Source: Rhizobiales bacterium NRL2
GTDB lineage: Bacteria > Pseudomonadota > Alphaproteobacteria > Minwuiales > Minwuiaceae
NCBI GenBank assembly: GCA_001664005.1
Contig: CP016093.1
Span: forward strand, 875,001 to 939,000
Direction: 5' to 3'
Length of the DNA stretch: 64,000 nucleotides
How positions within the stretch are numbered: the first letter of the stretch is position 1; the number at the start of each line of letters is the position of its first letter. The translations under genes and the position numbers were made by a program. The notes beneath the pieces were generated by a model, which searched no databases, was not told the origin of the DNA, and worked only from the letters and a program-made list of their open reading frames with translations. Of this stretch, positions 37,479 to 45,599 are shown in pieces.

Positions 37479-37557
37479 TAATTTTACCGCTATTGTCAAG
37501 CGGGCCGGACTTGCCTTCCGTTCATCGCTGCATTAATTTTACCATATAGTTAAATAT
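37479..37557. promoter_or_regulatory. AT-rich divergent control region with direct repeats and an ArsR-type dyad
   Basis: TAATTTTACC occurs at 37479-37488 and again at 37534-37543. The second copy is part of an imperfect dyad which, on the minus strand, reads TTTAAC-TATAT-GGTAAA (about 37538-37555), very like operators of ArsR-family repressors that control DUF899 and SRPBCC genes. It sits immediately upstream of the DUF899 gene and behind the capsid gene promoter side. The regulator is not in the window. Confidence 0.5.
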
Positions 37558-37568
37558 AGGAGGCGAGG

Positions 37569-38207
37569 ATGACCGAGCCGGACAACGCCCATGCCGCCGC
37601 CCGCGCCAAACTGCTGGAAGCCGAGATGGCGCTCCGCGACCAGCGGGAGGCCGTGGCCCGGATGCGCCGCGCGCTGCCCGAGGGGCCGGCGGTGGAGGAC
37701 TATGTCTTCGAGGAGGCCGCCAGCGGCGCGGTCCGTGAAGTGCGCCTGTCCGAGTTGTTCGGCGCACATGACACCTTGATCGTGATCCATTTCATGTACG
37801 GCCGGGCGCAGACCAGGCCCTGCCCGATGTGCTCGATGTGGGCCGATACCTATGACCGCGCCCAGCCGCACGTGGCGCAGCGCGCCGCCATGGTGCTCGC
37901 CGCGGCCGCGCCCGCGGCGGAACTCGCCGCGCTGGCCGATGCGCGCGGCTGGACCAATCTCCGGATGCTGTCGTCGGAGAGGACGGGATTCAATCGCGAC
38001 TTCGGCATGGAGAACCCGGAGGGCGATCAGGAACCGGGTATCAGCGTCTTCACCCGCGGCGCGGACGGGTCGATCCGCCAGCACTACACCGCCGGCGCCG
38101 TCATGGCCGAGGGCGAGTATCGCGGGCTCGACCTGCTCTCGCCGGTCTGGAACCTCCTCGACCTGACCCCGGAAGGCCGCGGCGACTGGATGCCAGGCGG
38201 GATATAG
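37569..38207 (+). CDS. DUF899 family thioredoxin-like protein
   Basis: A 212-residue protein of the DUF899 family, predicted thioredoxin-like. Features are the N-terminal helix RAKLLEAEMALRDQREAVARMRRALP, VFEEA...REVRLSELFGAHDTLIVIHFMYG (about 46-78) and a CPMC motif (85-88) in RPCPMCSMWADTYD. FGMENPEGDQEPGISVF and the closing WNLLDLTPEGRGDW are family typical. The C-x2-C pair may be redox active, but the biochemical role is not established. TAGGAGG precedes the ATG. An ArsR-like dyad lies in its leader. Confidence 0.88.
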   Translation: MTEPDNAHAAARAKLLEAEMALRDQREAVARMRRALPEGPAVEDYVFEEAASGAVREVRLSELFGAHDTLIVIHFMYGRAQTRPCPMCSMWADTYDRAQPHVAQRAAMVLAAAAPAAELAALADARGWTNLRMLSSERTGFNRDFGMENPEGDQEPGISVFTRGADGSIRQHYTAGAVMAEGEYRGLDLLSPVWNLLDLTPEGRGDWMPGGI

Positions 38208-38285
38208 TCCGTCGCGGCGTTGCGCTTCCGGCGACCGGGCGGGCAGGTTACCCTTCATCGCCGTCAATGCCCGAGGAGCCTGCCG

Positions 38286-39698
38286 ATGACCGCGCCCTTT
38301 CCCGACCATCCGCAGCTTTCCGGCAATTACGCGCCGCTCCTCATGGAAGCGGACGCGCCGGACCTGGTGGTGCGCGGCGCGATCCCGCCGGAGCTGGATG
38401 GCACCCTGTTCCGCATCGGGCCGAACCCGCAATACCCGCCACGCGACCGCCAGCATCACTGGTTCGCCGGCGATGGCATGGTCCATGCCTTCCGCATCCG
38501 CGACGGCCGCGTGGGCTGGTCCAACCGCTGGGTCAGGACGCCGAAGTTCGAGCTGGAGCGCGCCGCGGGCGAGGCGCTGTTCGGCACCTTCGGCAATCCC
38601 CTGACCTCGGCGGACGAGGCGCGCGGGAAGGATTCCGGCCTCGCCAACACCAACATCGTCTGGCACGGCGGCCGCCTGCTGGCGCTGGAGGAGGCGCATC
38701 CGCCCTTCGAGATGAACCCGGCCGATCTCGCCTCGAAGGGATATTTCGATTTCGACGGCGGCCTGACCGGCGGGCGGATGACCGCGCATCCGAAGATCGA
38801 TCCGGCAACCGGCGAGATGCTGTTCTTCGGCTATTCCGTCGGTGGCTATTTCACCGACCGGCTGAGCTATCATGTCGTCGACGCTGGCGGAAACGTCACC
38901 CAGGCGGCCGCCTTCGATGCGCCCTACGCGGCGATGATCCACGACTTCATCGTCACCGAGGGGCACGTGGTCTTTCCCGTCCTGCCGCTGACCGGCAGCC
39001 TGGAGCGCGCCATGGCGGGCAGGCCGCCCTTCGCCTGGGAGCCCGACAAGCCCGGGTGGCTGGGCGTGCTGAAGCGCGGCCAGCACCCGGAGATGACCCA
39101 CTGGATCGAGATCCCCCCTTGTTACGTCTTCCACCCGATGAACGCCTTCGAACGGGAAGGCCGGATCGTCGCCGACGTCATGAAGTACGATGCCGCGCCG
39201 CTGTTCCCCCACGCCGACGGCACGCCGGGCGACCCGGCGACAGCCACGGCGCGGCTGGTGCGCTGGACCATCGATCCCGCCCACGATGAGGTGAAGGAGC
39301 AGGTGCTGGACGACCGGCCGGGGGAGTTCCCGCGCTTCGACGAACGCCGCGCCGGCCTCGGCTACCGCCATGGCTGGTTCGCCGCCGTCGAACAGCGCCG
39401 CAAGGGCGACCGGGGCAACTGGACCGAGATCGTCCACGCGGACCTGGAGAGCGGCCGCCGCACCGTCTTCTCCGATGGCGAGGCGCATCACGTCTCGGAG
39501 CCGGTGTTCGTGCCCCGCGCGCCCGATGCGGCGGAGGGCGACGGCTGGGTGCTGTTCAACGTCTACCGCGCCGAGCAGAACCGCAGCGATCTGGTGATCC
39601 TCAACGCCCGGGACGTGGACGGCGAACCGGTGGCGGTGGCCGAGATTCCCTGCCGCGTGCCCCACGGCTTCCACGGCAACTGGGTGCCGGGGGTCTGA
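38286..39698 (+). CDS. Carotenoid cleavage oxygenase family protein
   Basis: A 470-residue beta-propeller non-heme iron dioxygenase of the carotenoid/lignostilbene/isoeugenol oxygenase family. The four iron-binding histidines are visible at 168 (TAHPK), 219 (MIHDF), 283 (VFHPMNAFE) and 463 (GFHGNW). The first part GTLFRIGPNPQYPP and HHWFAGDGMVHAF are signature segments. It cleaves a double bond in a carotenoid-like or stilbene-like substrate; which one cannot be read from sequence. GAGGAG precedes the ATG. It is followed by a palindromic element. Confidence 0.93.
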   Translation: MTAPFPDHPQLSGNYAPLLMEADAPDLVVRGAIPPELDGTLFRIGPNPQYPPRDRQHHWFAGDGMVHAFRIRDGRVGWSNRWVRTPKFELERAAGEALFGTFGNPLTSADEARGKDSGLANTNIVWHGGRLLALEEAHPPFEMNPADLASKGYFDFDGGLTGGRMTAHPKIDPATGEMLFFGYSVGGYFTDRLSYHVVDAGGNVTQAAAFDAPYAAMIHDFIVTEGHVVFPVLPLTGSLERAMAGRPPFAWEPDKPGWLGVLKRGQHPEMTHWIEIPPCYVFHPMNAFEREGRIVADVMKYDAAPLFPHADGTPGDPATATARLVRWTIDPAHDEVKEQVLDDRPGEFPRFDERRAGLGYRHGWFAAVEQRRKGDRGNWTEIVHADLESGRRTVFSDGEAHHVSEPVFVPRAPDAAEGDGWVLFNVYRAEQNRSDLVILNARDVDGEPVAVAEIPCRVPHGFHGNWVPGV

Positions 39699-39722
39699 GG
39701 ACCCACCGCGTCCGCCAGACCA

Positions 39723-39834
39723 GCTCAGGCATGGATCCCCGCTCGGGCCTTCGGCCCGTCCAGGACGCGCAGGAGAGAGCCGATGCCCCAATCCAGGGGC
39801 CGGCGCAGCCGGAGCCCGGGATCCATGCCTGAGC
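39723..39834. repeat. 112-base element with 17-base perfect terminal inverted repeats
   Basis: The ends GCTCAGGCATGGATCCC (39723-39739) and GGGATCCATGCCTGAGC (39818-39834) are perfect inverted copies. Inside is a smaller hairpin GGGCCTTCGGCCC. It contains no gene. The form is that of a miniature palindromic element or a large bidirectional hairpin; it stands between the carotenoid oxygenase gene and a lone phage-like gene. Confidence 0.7.
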
Positions 39835-39944
39835 GGTTCCGCAAGTTCCGGCTCCCTTCGGAACGGACGCGACCGACCGCCGGCCCGACAACTCAGCAGG
39901 CCCGCCGGCCGGCCATCCCCGGCGGGCCATGTGGCGGCGCTTCT

Positions 39945-40145
39945 TTAGCCCAGCGTCGTCTGCAGGCCCGCGACGGGGGCCGTCTCGGTGAAGGCGAGCA
40001 GGGCGCGGCGTCCGCCCCGCCGGGCCCTGAGATTGCGCACGCGCGCGTCGTTCTTCGCCTCCAGCCGCTGTGCCTCCTCTTCCTCGCGTTTCGTCGCCGC
40101 TTCGAGCGCGGCCGTGTTCCCGCCGCCGCCGCCGATCTTCGCCAT
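39945..40145 (-). CDS. Short phage-associated protein, isolated from the other phage genes
   Basis: A 66-residue protein with a glycine-rich start (MAKIGGGGGN), a charged helix (EAATKREEEEAQRLEAK, about 14-30) and a tail RARRGGRRALLAFTETAPVAGLQTTLG. Very similar small proteins, with a G-R-(R/S)-x-L-L turn and an LG end, are found in podovirus and other structural operons. That likeness is the only ground for calling it phage related. It stands alone between the carotenoid oxygenase and the metallophosphatase genes. Confidence 0.6.
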   Translation of the reverse strand: MAKIGGGGGNTAALEAATKREEEEAQRLEAKNDARVRNLRARRGGRRALLAFTETAPVAGLQTTLG

Positions 40146-40234
40146 TGCCGTTCTCCTCGCTCGATCCGGGCCGGCCGCGCCGGCCGTCGAAGCGGGAGGA
40201 TAGGCGGTGGTTCGCTAAGCGTACCCCTCGACCG

Positions 40235-41092
40235 TCATTCCGCCGCCCGGTCGGGCGTCACGGGCGCGGGCGGGGCGTCCTTGAGATAGCGCTCGCCGCC
40301 CTTCAGCGGCTTCAGGCGGCGGTCGACCATGCCGTCGGGCTCGACCAGCTCGAAACGGAAGGCGTCGCCTGACAACGCCAGTTTCAGGAACCCCAGACAG
40401 GGCCGGGCGACGCCGACGTCAAGGCCGGAGCGGTAGGCCGTGGCCGGCGCCCAGACGAAGCGCGTCGGTCCCACGGCGACGTCGAGATACTTGTGCAGAT
40501 GGCCGCTGGCGACGAAGCGGACCCGGTGGCGGCGCAACAGGCTGAACAGCCGCGCCCTGGCCCCCGCCGGCAGGAAGATTTCCGCCGGGCGGTCGCCTTC
40601 CAGCCGGCGCGGGAAGAACAGCGGCTTGTGGGTGAAGACGCCGACCGGCCGGCCCGCTGCGGCGTCGAGTTCGCGGCTGAGCCAGGCGTCCTGCTCGCGC
40701 TCCCGGCCCAGGCCGGTGCCGATCACCTGCGCATTGATGCCGATCAGCCGCCAACGCCCCGCATCGCGCGCCCACCGGTCCGGTCCCGCGATCGCGCCAT
40801 AGCGCGCCAACCGGCGTTCGTCCGTCGGCTGGCCGAGCTGCATGAACCCCGGCTCCTCGCCGATGTCGTGGTTGCCGGGCAGGACCAGGACCGGCGCGTC
40901 GAAGCGCGCCATCTCGGCCACCGAGAAGGCGATGTCGGCGGCCCGGTCGGCGCCGTTGATCGACAGGTCGCCGGTGTGGATCACCAGGTCCGGCGCCCAG
41001 GCGTTCACCGCCTCGGCGACCCGCAGGAAGTTGTCGTGGAAAAAGCCGTGGCGGTCGCTCAGATGGGTGTCGGAAATCTGGGCGATCCGCAC
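40235..41092 (-). CDS. Metallophosphoesterase (calcineurin-like)
   Basis: A 285-residue metallophosphoesterase. The canonical set is present: DTH (Asp8, His10), GDLS, PGNHD, THKP and GHLH. The first strand MRIAQISDTHLS and the general size resemble 3',5'-cyclic AMP phosphodiesterase CpdA relatives, but the substrate is not certain. The start is GTG at 41092, needed to keep the first strand. It begins 12 bases after the end of the upstream luciferase-like oxidoreductase gene on the same strand, probably as one operon. Confidence 0.9.
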   Translation of the reverse strand: MRIAQISDTHLSDRHGFFHDNFLRVAEAVNAWAPDLVIHTGDLSINGADRAADIAFSVAEMARFDAPVLVLPGNHDIGEEPGFMQLGQPTDERRLARYGAIAGPDRWARDAGRWRLIGINAQVIGTGLGREREQDAWLSRELDAAAGRPVGVFTHKPLFFPRRLEGDRPAEIFLPAGARARLFSLLRRHRVRFVASGHLHKYLDVAVGPTRFVWAPATAYRSGLDVGVARPCLGFLKLALSGDAFRFELVEPDGMVDRRLKPLKGGERYLKDAPPAPVTPDRAAE

Positions 41093-41104
41093 CGGCCCGC
41101 CGCC

Positions 41105-42019
41105 TCAGGCGCGGTCGAACATGTCGAATATCGCCGCCAGCCCCGCCGTCTGGCCGCCCTTGGTCGCCGAGGGCACCAGGATCGGCGTCTTGATGCCGGC
41201 GTCGTACCAGGCCTCGACGCCTTCCATGACCCGGCTTTCGGGGCCGGAAAGGGTGGTGCTGTCCAGCCATTCGTCAGTCAGCAGCGAGGGCAGCCGGTCC
41301 AGATCGCCGCTCTCGATCGCCGCCTCGATGTCGGTCATCTCCTGCTCGAAGCCGGCGGTCTTCCAGTAGGCGCGGTAGTTGGGCAACTGCACGTAGCGCG
41401 CCAGCGTCTTGCGGTGCACGGCGCGGGCGGCGGTGACGTCGTCGTCGATCACCGTCGGAATCATGGCCGCGGTGGAGAAGTCGTCCTCGGCCGTACGCGG
41501 TCGTTCGGCGAGTTGCTTCCTGACCATCTCGCGTGGGCCGTTGGCCCAGACCGCGCCATCGGCCTTCTCGACCGCGAGATCGAGCATGCGGTTGCGCAGC
41601 GTCGCCAGCACGATGGGCGGCAGCGGCCCGACCTCCTGCTCGGCGGCGCGGAGTTCCTCGACATAGCGCCGCATGTCGGTCAGCGGCTTGCCCGAATTGC
41701 CGACGCCGTAGCGCTGCAGCGCCGGCGCATGGCTGATGCCGATCCCGAGACGGAACCGGCCGCCGGAGATCTCGTGCATGAAGGCCGCATTGTCGGCCAG
41801 CAGCCGCGCGCTCTGGAAGTAGATCGGCTGGATCGAGCTGCCGACGGTAATGCGGCTCGTCTCCTGCAGGACCGCCTGGCAGAAGGGCAGGCAGGCCGAC
41901 ACGCTGGTCACGAAGACGCCGGCGAAGCCGCGGCCTTCCACTTCCTTGGCCCACTCGATCATCCGCTGCCGCCGCCCGGGCAGGGCGGCAATGGCGACCG
42001 CCGGTTTCGTCACGCTCAT
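41105..42019 (-). CDS. LLM-class (luciferase-like) flavin oxidoreductase
   Basis: A 304-residue luciferase-like protein, third of this family in the window. It has FAGVFVTSVSACLPFCQAVLQ, ITVGSSIQPIYFQSARLLADNAAFMHEISGGRFRLGIGISHAP (about 57-98) and the C-terminal DAGIKTPILVPSATKGGQ. The SGGRFRLGIG segment is the family core. It differs clearly from the pair near 3 kb. GAGAGGAAACC precedes the ATG. It lies upstream of the metallophosphatase gene and is divergent from the phage tail-fibre gene. Flavin type and substrate are unknown. Confidence 0.88.
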   Translation of the reverse strand: MSVTKPAVAIAALPGRRQRMIEWAKEVEGRGFAGVFVTSVSACLPFCQAVLQETSRITVGSSIQPIYFQSARLLADNAAFMHEISGGRFRLGIGISHAPALQRYGVGNSGKPLTDMRRYVEELRAAEQEVGPLPPIVLATLRNRMLDLAVEKADGAVWANGPREMVRKQLAERPRTAEDDFSTAAMIPTVIDDDVTAARAVHRKTLARYVQLPNYRAYWKTAGFEQEMTDIEAAIESGDLDRLPSLLTDEWLDSTTLSGPESRVMEGVEAWYDAGIKTPILVPSATKGGQTAGLAAIFDMFDRA

Positions 42020-42160
42020 GCTGGTTTCCTCTCCCTCGTCTCGACGGGCGGCACTTTAGAGCAAGGCCCCGGCTTGGGCACCCCTTCGAAAAGCGGATAC
42101 GGCTTGCGGTTCAGCCGGTAAATTCACCGGCAGATGCCAACAGCCGATGCGGAGCCCGCG

Positions 42161-44452
42161 ATGAGCGACGAACACGTCAAGATCAACGATACCGAACCCC
42201 GGATCGCCCATCTGGGAGACGACGCGGCCACGGTCTTCGCCGCGCCGTTTCCGTATCTCGCGGCGGCCGATCTCGCCGTCTGGGCCGGCGGCCTGCTGCA
42301 GACAATCGAGGCGGACTACACCGTCGCTGGCGCAGGCGAGAGCGGCGGCGGATCGGTGACTTTCGCCGTCGCGCCGGCGGCCGGCGTCGAGATCGTCATC
42401 GCCCGGCGCACCGCCATCGAGCGCGTGAGCGATTTCCTGCCCGGCGGCGCGCTTCGCGCCGATGTGCTGAACACGGAACTGGACCGGCTGACCGCGATCG
42501 CGCAGGAACTGCGCGGCCGGCTGGACCGCGCGCTGCGTCTCGCCGATCACGACGCCGCTCCGGCGCTGGCCGCGGCCCCGGCGAAGACGGCGCTGGCCAA
42601 TCGCCTGCTGGCCTTCGACGGCGACGGCGAGCCCGTGGCCGGACCCCTCAGCGCCAGCCTGCAGCAGGTCGAGAACGCGGCCGCGCTGGAGGCGTCGGCG
42701 GCCGCTTCCGCCGCCAGCGCCGAGGCCAGCGCCGCGTCTGCCCAGGAGGACGCGAACGGCGTCGCCGCGCTGGTGCAGAACGTGCCCGCCGCGAGTTCCT
42801 TCTCTGGCGACGGGACCGGCACCGATTTCGCCCTCGCCGCCGCACCGGTCAGTCACCTGGCGCTGATCGTGGTCGTCGACGGCGCCGTCATCGACCCGCA
42901 GGACTATTCGGTCGACGGTGCGACGCTGAGTTTCGCCGCTGCACCCGCCGACGGGTCGGCCATCCTTGTGCGCGACCTCTCGGCGACGGCCGCCGTCGAT
43001 GCCGCGGCTGTCGCGGCGCTGGCGCCGCTCGCCGCCGAGATCGAGGCCGTCGGCCAGGCGGTGGGCGCGGTCGCACAGGTCGCCGCCGAACTCGAGGCGG
43101 TGGGCGAGGCCGCCCAGGTGGCGGCGCGGGCGGATTTGCTGCGCCGGCATCCGTCGACGCCGCCGCCGGCGCTGGTGCTGGCGCCCTCGATCGGCCACGG
43201 GACGGGCCTTCTGACCTGCGAGCGCGATGGCGCGGCCACCACCGCCGGCCCCGCGCGGCGGCTGACGACCGTCGCCGCGGACGCCGCCAGGCTGTGGCAC
43301 GATCCGCAATCGGGCCGGCCGCTCTACATCCTGAAGGAGGAAGCGGCGACCAATCTCTGTCTGCAGTCGGCCGACCTCGCCGCCGCGCCGTGGATCGACA
43401 GCGGCGCGCCCACGACCGGCATCGGCGCCACGGCCCCGGACGGCGGCCCGAGCACGCGCGTCACCGACGCCGAAGCGGGCGTCAGCTCCAGCCGCCGCCA
43501 GTTCATCGACCTGAGCGGCTTCCAGGCCGGCGCGGTGCTGACCGTCAGCGCCTGGATCCGTCGCTCCGATCCGGGCGTCTTTCCAGCGCTCCGGGTCTTC
43601 GTGTTCGACGATGCCCTGCCGGTCCGCAACAAGCTGTTCGACGCGGCGCTGCTTCCCTTCTCGACGGCGGAACTGACGAACCTGACCGGCGCGTGGGACG
43701 ACCACGGCTTCGAGCACTGGGCCGATGGCTGGGTGCGCTGCCGCGGCCGGATCGTCCTGCCCGATCCCGGCGCGCAGGCGCTGGACTACATGGACGTCCG
43801 GGCCTTCCCTGCCTGGAACGCCCAGGACCTCGGTTCGGCGGACGCCGCGGCAGAAGGCTTCGCCGATTTCTTCGGCTACCAGGTCGAGGCCGGCGGGCGC
43901 GCCTCCAGCTACATCCCGACCGTGGCCGCTCAGGTCACCCGGCCCGCGGACGCGCTGCAGGCGGCGCTGCCCCATCCGCCGGTGGCGAGCGAGTTCACCC
44001 TGCTCGCCCGATACCGCTATCTGGGGCCCGACGGCGCCGGCGGCGACCACGCCCATCCGCTCAGCCTCGGCGACGCCACGGACGGCGCGGACGCGTATCT
44101 GGCCTTCCGCCACGGCCATGCCGGCGGCGCGGCGGCAGAGAAACCGGGCGCGGTGATCGAGACGCCGGGCGGCGGCCTCGATTCGCTGGGCCAGGCCTCG
44201 GCGCGCGTGGCGGGGCTTTCGGTCGCCGTGGCGGCGACCGTGGACGGCGCGGGATCGGTCTTCGAGGTCGACGGCGAGGGCGATCCAGCCACGGCCACGC
44301 CCGCACAGCCCGATCCGGCGCGCCTCACCCATCTGATCGTCGGCGCGGAGCCGACCCTTGCCTGGGACACCCACCACAATATCGGCCTCGAGGAAGCGGC
44401 GCTCTGGCCCGTCCGGCTTTCCGACGCCCAGCTCACGGAGATCACGGCATGA
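42161..44452 (+). CDS. Phage tail fibre-like protein with T7 gp17-type N-terminus
   Basis: A 763-residue protein. The first ~110 residues (INDTEPRIAHLGDDAATVFAAPFPYL, LQTIEADYTVAGAG, VTFAVAPAAGVEIVIARRTAIERVSDF) follow the virion-attachment domain of T7 gp17-type fibres. A second copy of a similar fold appears near 215-272 (SFSGDGTGTDFALAAAPVSHLALIVVVDGAVIDPQDYSVDG). Between them are alanine-rich coiled segments. The C-terminal half is beta-rich with two lectin/concanavalin-like parts (from about 440 and about 600). ATG 42161 is preferred over 42134 because GGAG stands seven bases upstream. The C-terminus, which would bind a receptor, is not recognised. Confidence 0.8.
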   Translation: MSDEHVKINDTEPRIAHLGDDAATVFAAPFPYLAAADLAVWAGGLLQTIEADYTVAGAGESGGGSVTFAVAPAAGVEIVIARRTAIERVSDFLPGGALRADVLNTELDRLTAIAQELRGRLDRALRLADHDAAPALAAAPAKTALANRLLAFDGDGEPVAGPLSASLQQVENAAALEASAAASAASAEASAASAQEDANGVAALVQNVPAASSFSGDGTGTDFALAAAPVSHLALIVVVDGAVIDPQDYSVDGATLSFAAAPADGSAILVRDLSATAAVDAAAVAALAPLAAEIEAVGQAVGAVAQVAAELEAVGEAAQVAARADLLRRHPSTPPPALVLAPSIGHGTGLLTCERDGAATTAGPARRLTTVAADAARLWHDPQSGRPLYILKEEAATNLCLQSADLAAAPWIDSGAPTTGIGATAPDGGPSTRVTDAEAGVSSSRRQFIDLSGFQAGAVLTVSAWIRRSDPGVFPALRVFVFDDALPVRNKLFDAALLPFSTAELTNLTGAWDDHGFEHWADGWVRCRGRIVLPDPGAQALDYMDVRAFPAWNAQDLGSADAAAEGFADFFGYQVEAGGRASSYIPTVAAQVTRPADALQAALPHPPVASEFTLLARYRYLGPDGAGGDHAHPLSLGDATDGADAYLAFRHGHAGGAAAEKPGAVIETPGGGLDSLGQASARVAGLSVAVAATVDGAGSVFEVDGEGDPATATPAQPDPARLTHLIVGAEPTLAWDTHHNIGLEEAALWPVRLSDAQLTEITA

Positions 44453-44760
44453 CCAGCACCGACCTGTATCTGAAGTTCGCCGACAATGCCGGGATGGAGG
44501 CGGCCTTCGCCGCCGCCGGCTGGCCGGCGCCCGTGGCCGCGCAGCCGGTCGTCCGGGCCGGCGCGGCCATGATCGACCTGGTGGGCGAGATCCGCCTGCC
44601 GCCCGTCCTCGGTCCCGACGACACGGAACTCGCGCCGGCGGAGACGCAGCCCGGCTGGCACGTCAATCTGCGCCTCCGCCCGGGTGCTGCCCTGCCCGCC
44701 GCTCTTGCGCCCTGGGTGCTCGACCCGGCGCCCGCGACGCCGCACCGGCGGTTTCCCTGA
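44449..44760 (+). CDS. Small protein in the phage fibre/lysis block
   Basis: A 103-residue protein beginning MTSTDLYLKFADNAGMEAAFAAAGW, then a proline-rich middle and GWHVNLRLRPGAALPAALAPWVLDP. The pattern is common among small proteins encoded after tail-fibre genes in phages of alphaproteobacteria, but no function is known. Its ATG overlaps the fibre gene stop (ATGA), so it is translationally coupled. Confidence 0.7.
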   Translation: MTSTDLYLKFADNAGMEAAFAAAGWPAPVAAQPVVRAGAAMIDLVGEIRLPPVLGPDDTELAPAETQPGWHVNLRLRPGAALPAALAPWVLDPAPATPHRRFP

Positions 44761-44761
44761 G

Positions 44762-45118
44762 ATGCCGGCGGCCATGACGATGACCGGGGAAGGCGCGTCC
44801 GCGCGAATGGCGGCCGTTCCGGTGCGGTCCCTGCTGGCGGGCGGGCTGGGTCTGGCCGGCTACCTCGCCGCCGCCATCTGGTGGGGCGCCTCGCTGGACG
44901 GGCGGGTCCAGCGGCTGGAGCACGAACTGGTCCGCGCGGCGGAGGTGCGGGAGCGTATCTGGCGGCGTATCGAGGGGCTGGACGCTGGCCTGACGCGCCT
45001 CGACCGCGGCGTCGGGCAGGTGGACGAACGCACCCGCGCGATCGGTGTCCAGGTGGAAAGGATTCACGAGATGCTGCTGGCCGAACGCCGCCGCGCCACG
45101 GCGGAGGCGGGGCGGTGA
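44762..45118 (+). CDS. Membrane-anchored coiled-coil protein, spanin-like or accessory lysis protein
   Basis: A 118-residue protein with one membrane helix (about 24-42, LLAGGLGLAGYLAAAIWWG) followed by a long charged coiled coil (about 44-112, DGRVQRLEHELVRAAEVRERIWRRIEG and on). The shape, N-in membrane anchor and periplasmic coil, matches i-spanins (Rz) and similar phage lysis accessories. It is one base from the preceding gene and overlaps the holin start by four bases. Confidence 0.65.
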   Translation: MPAAMTMTGEGASARMAAVPVRSLLAGGLGLAGYLAAAIWWGASLDGRVQRLEHELVRAAEVRERIWRRIEGLDAGLTRLDRGVGQVDERTRAIGVQVERIHEMLLAERRRATAEAGR

Positions 45119-45531
45119 CGGGCCTGCTGCAGAACCTCTTCGGCGGCGCGGTGCTCTCCGCTGCCGAGGGCGTCGCCGGCATCATCGACCGTTTCGTCGA
45201 GACCGACGAGGAGAAGCGCGCCGCCGGCCTGATCAAGGCCCGGCTGATGATGCAGCCGTCTCTGGTGCAGGCGGAACTGAACAAGGTGGAAGCCGGTCAC
45301 CGCTCCGTCTTCGTCGCCGGCTGGCGGCCGTTCATCGGCTGGGTCTGCGGTCTGGCGCTGTTCTACAACTTCGTCGCCCGCGACCTGCTCGCCTGGGCGA
45401 TCCTCAACACCGGTCTGCAGGCCTCCATGCCGCCCGATCTCGCCATGGACGAACTGCTGACCGTGCTGCTCGGCATGCTCGGCCTCGGCGCCTTTCGCAC
45501 GGTGGAGAAATTCGGCGGCAAGGCGAAATAG
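45115..45531 (+). CDS. Phage holin of the 3TM superfamily
   Basis: A 138-residue protein. After an amphipathic start, GLLQNLFGGAVLSAAEGVAGIIDRFVETDEEKRAA, come AGWRPFIGWVCGLALFYNFVARDLLAWAI and LLTVLLGMLGLGAFRTVEKFGG. This is the standard 3TM holin layout (holin_3TM family) in alphaproteobacterial phages and gene-transfer-agent neighbourhoods. The start is GTG 45115, in a GTGA overlap with the preceding stop. No endolysin gene is adjacent. Confidence 0.85.
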   Translation: MTGLLQNLFGGAVLSAAEGVAGIIDRFVETDEEKRAAGLIKARLMMQPSLVQAELNKVEAGHRSVFVAGWRPFIGWVCGLALFYNFVARDLLAWAILNTGLQASMPPDLAMDELLTVLLGMLGLGAFRTVEKFGGKAK

Positions 45532-45599
45532 CCCCCGCCATTGCCGCCCGTCCGGGCGGGTGGCAGACTCCTCACCTGCGTAAACGGGAGGAGACGACG

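Noticed and set aside
33102-45531. A standard Rhodobacter-type gene transfer agent cluster
   Set aside because: The proteins resemble podovirus (T7-like) capsid, nozzle and fibre types rather than the siphovirus-like GTA set, and terminase, portal and tape-measure genes are missing from the window.
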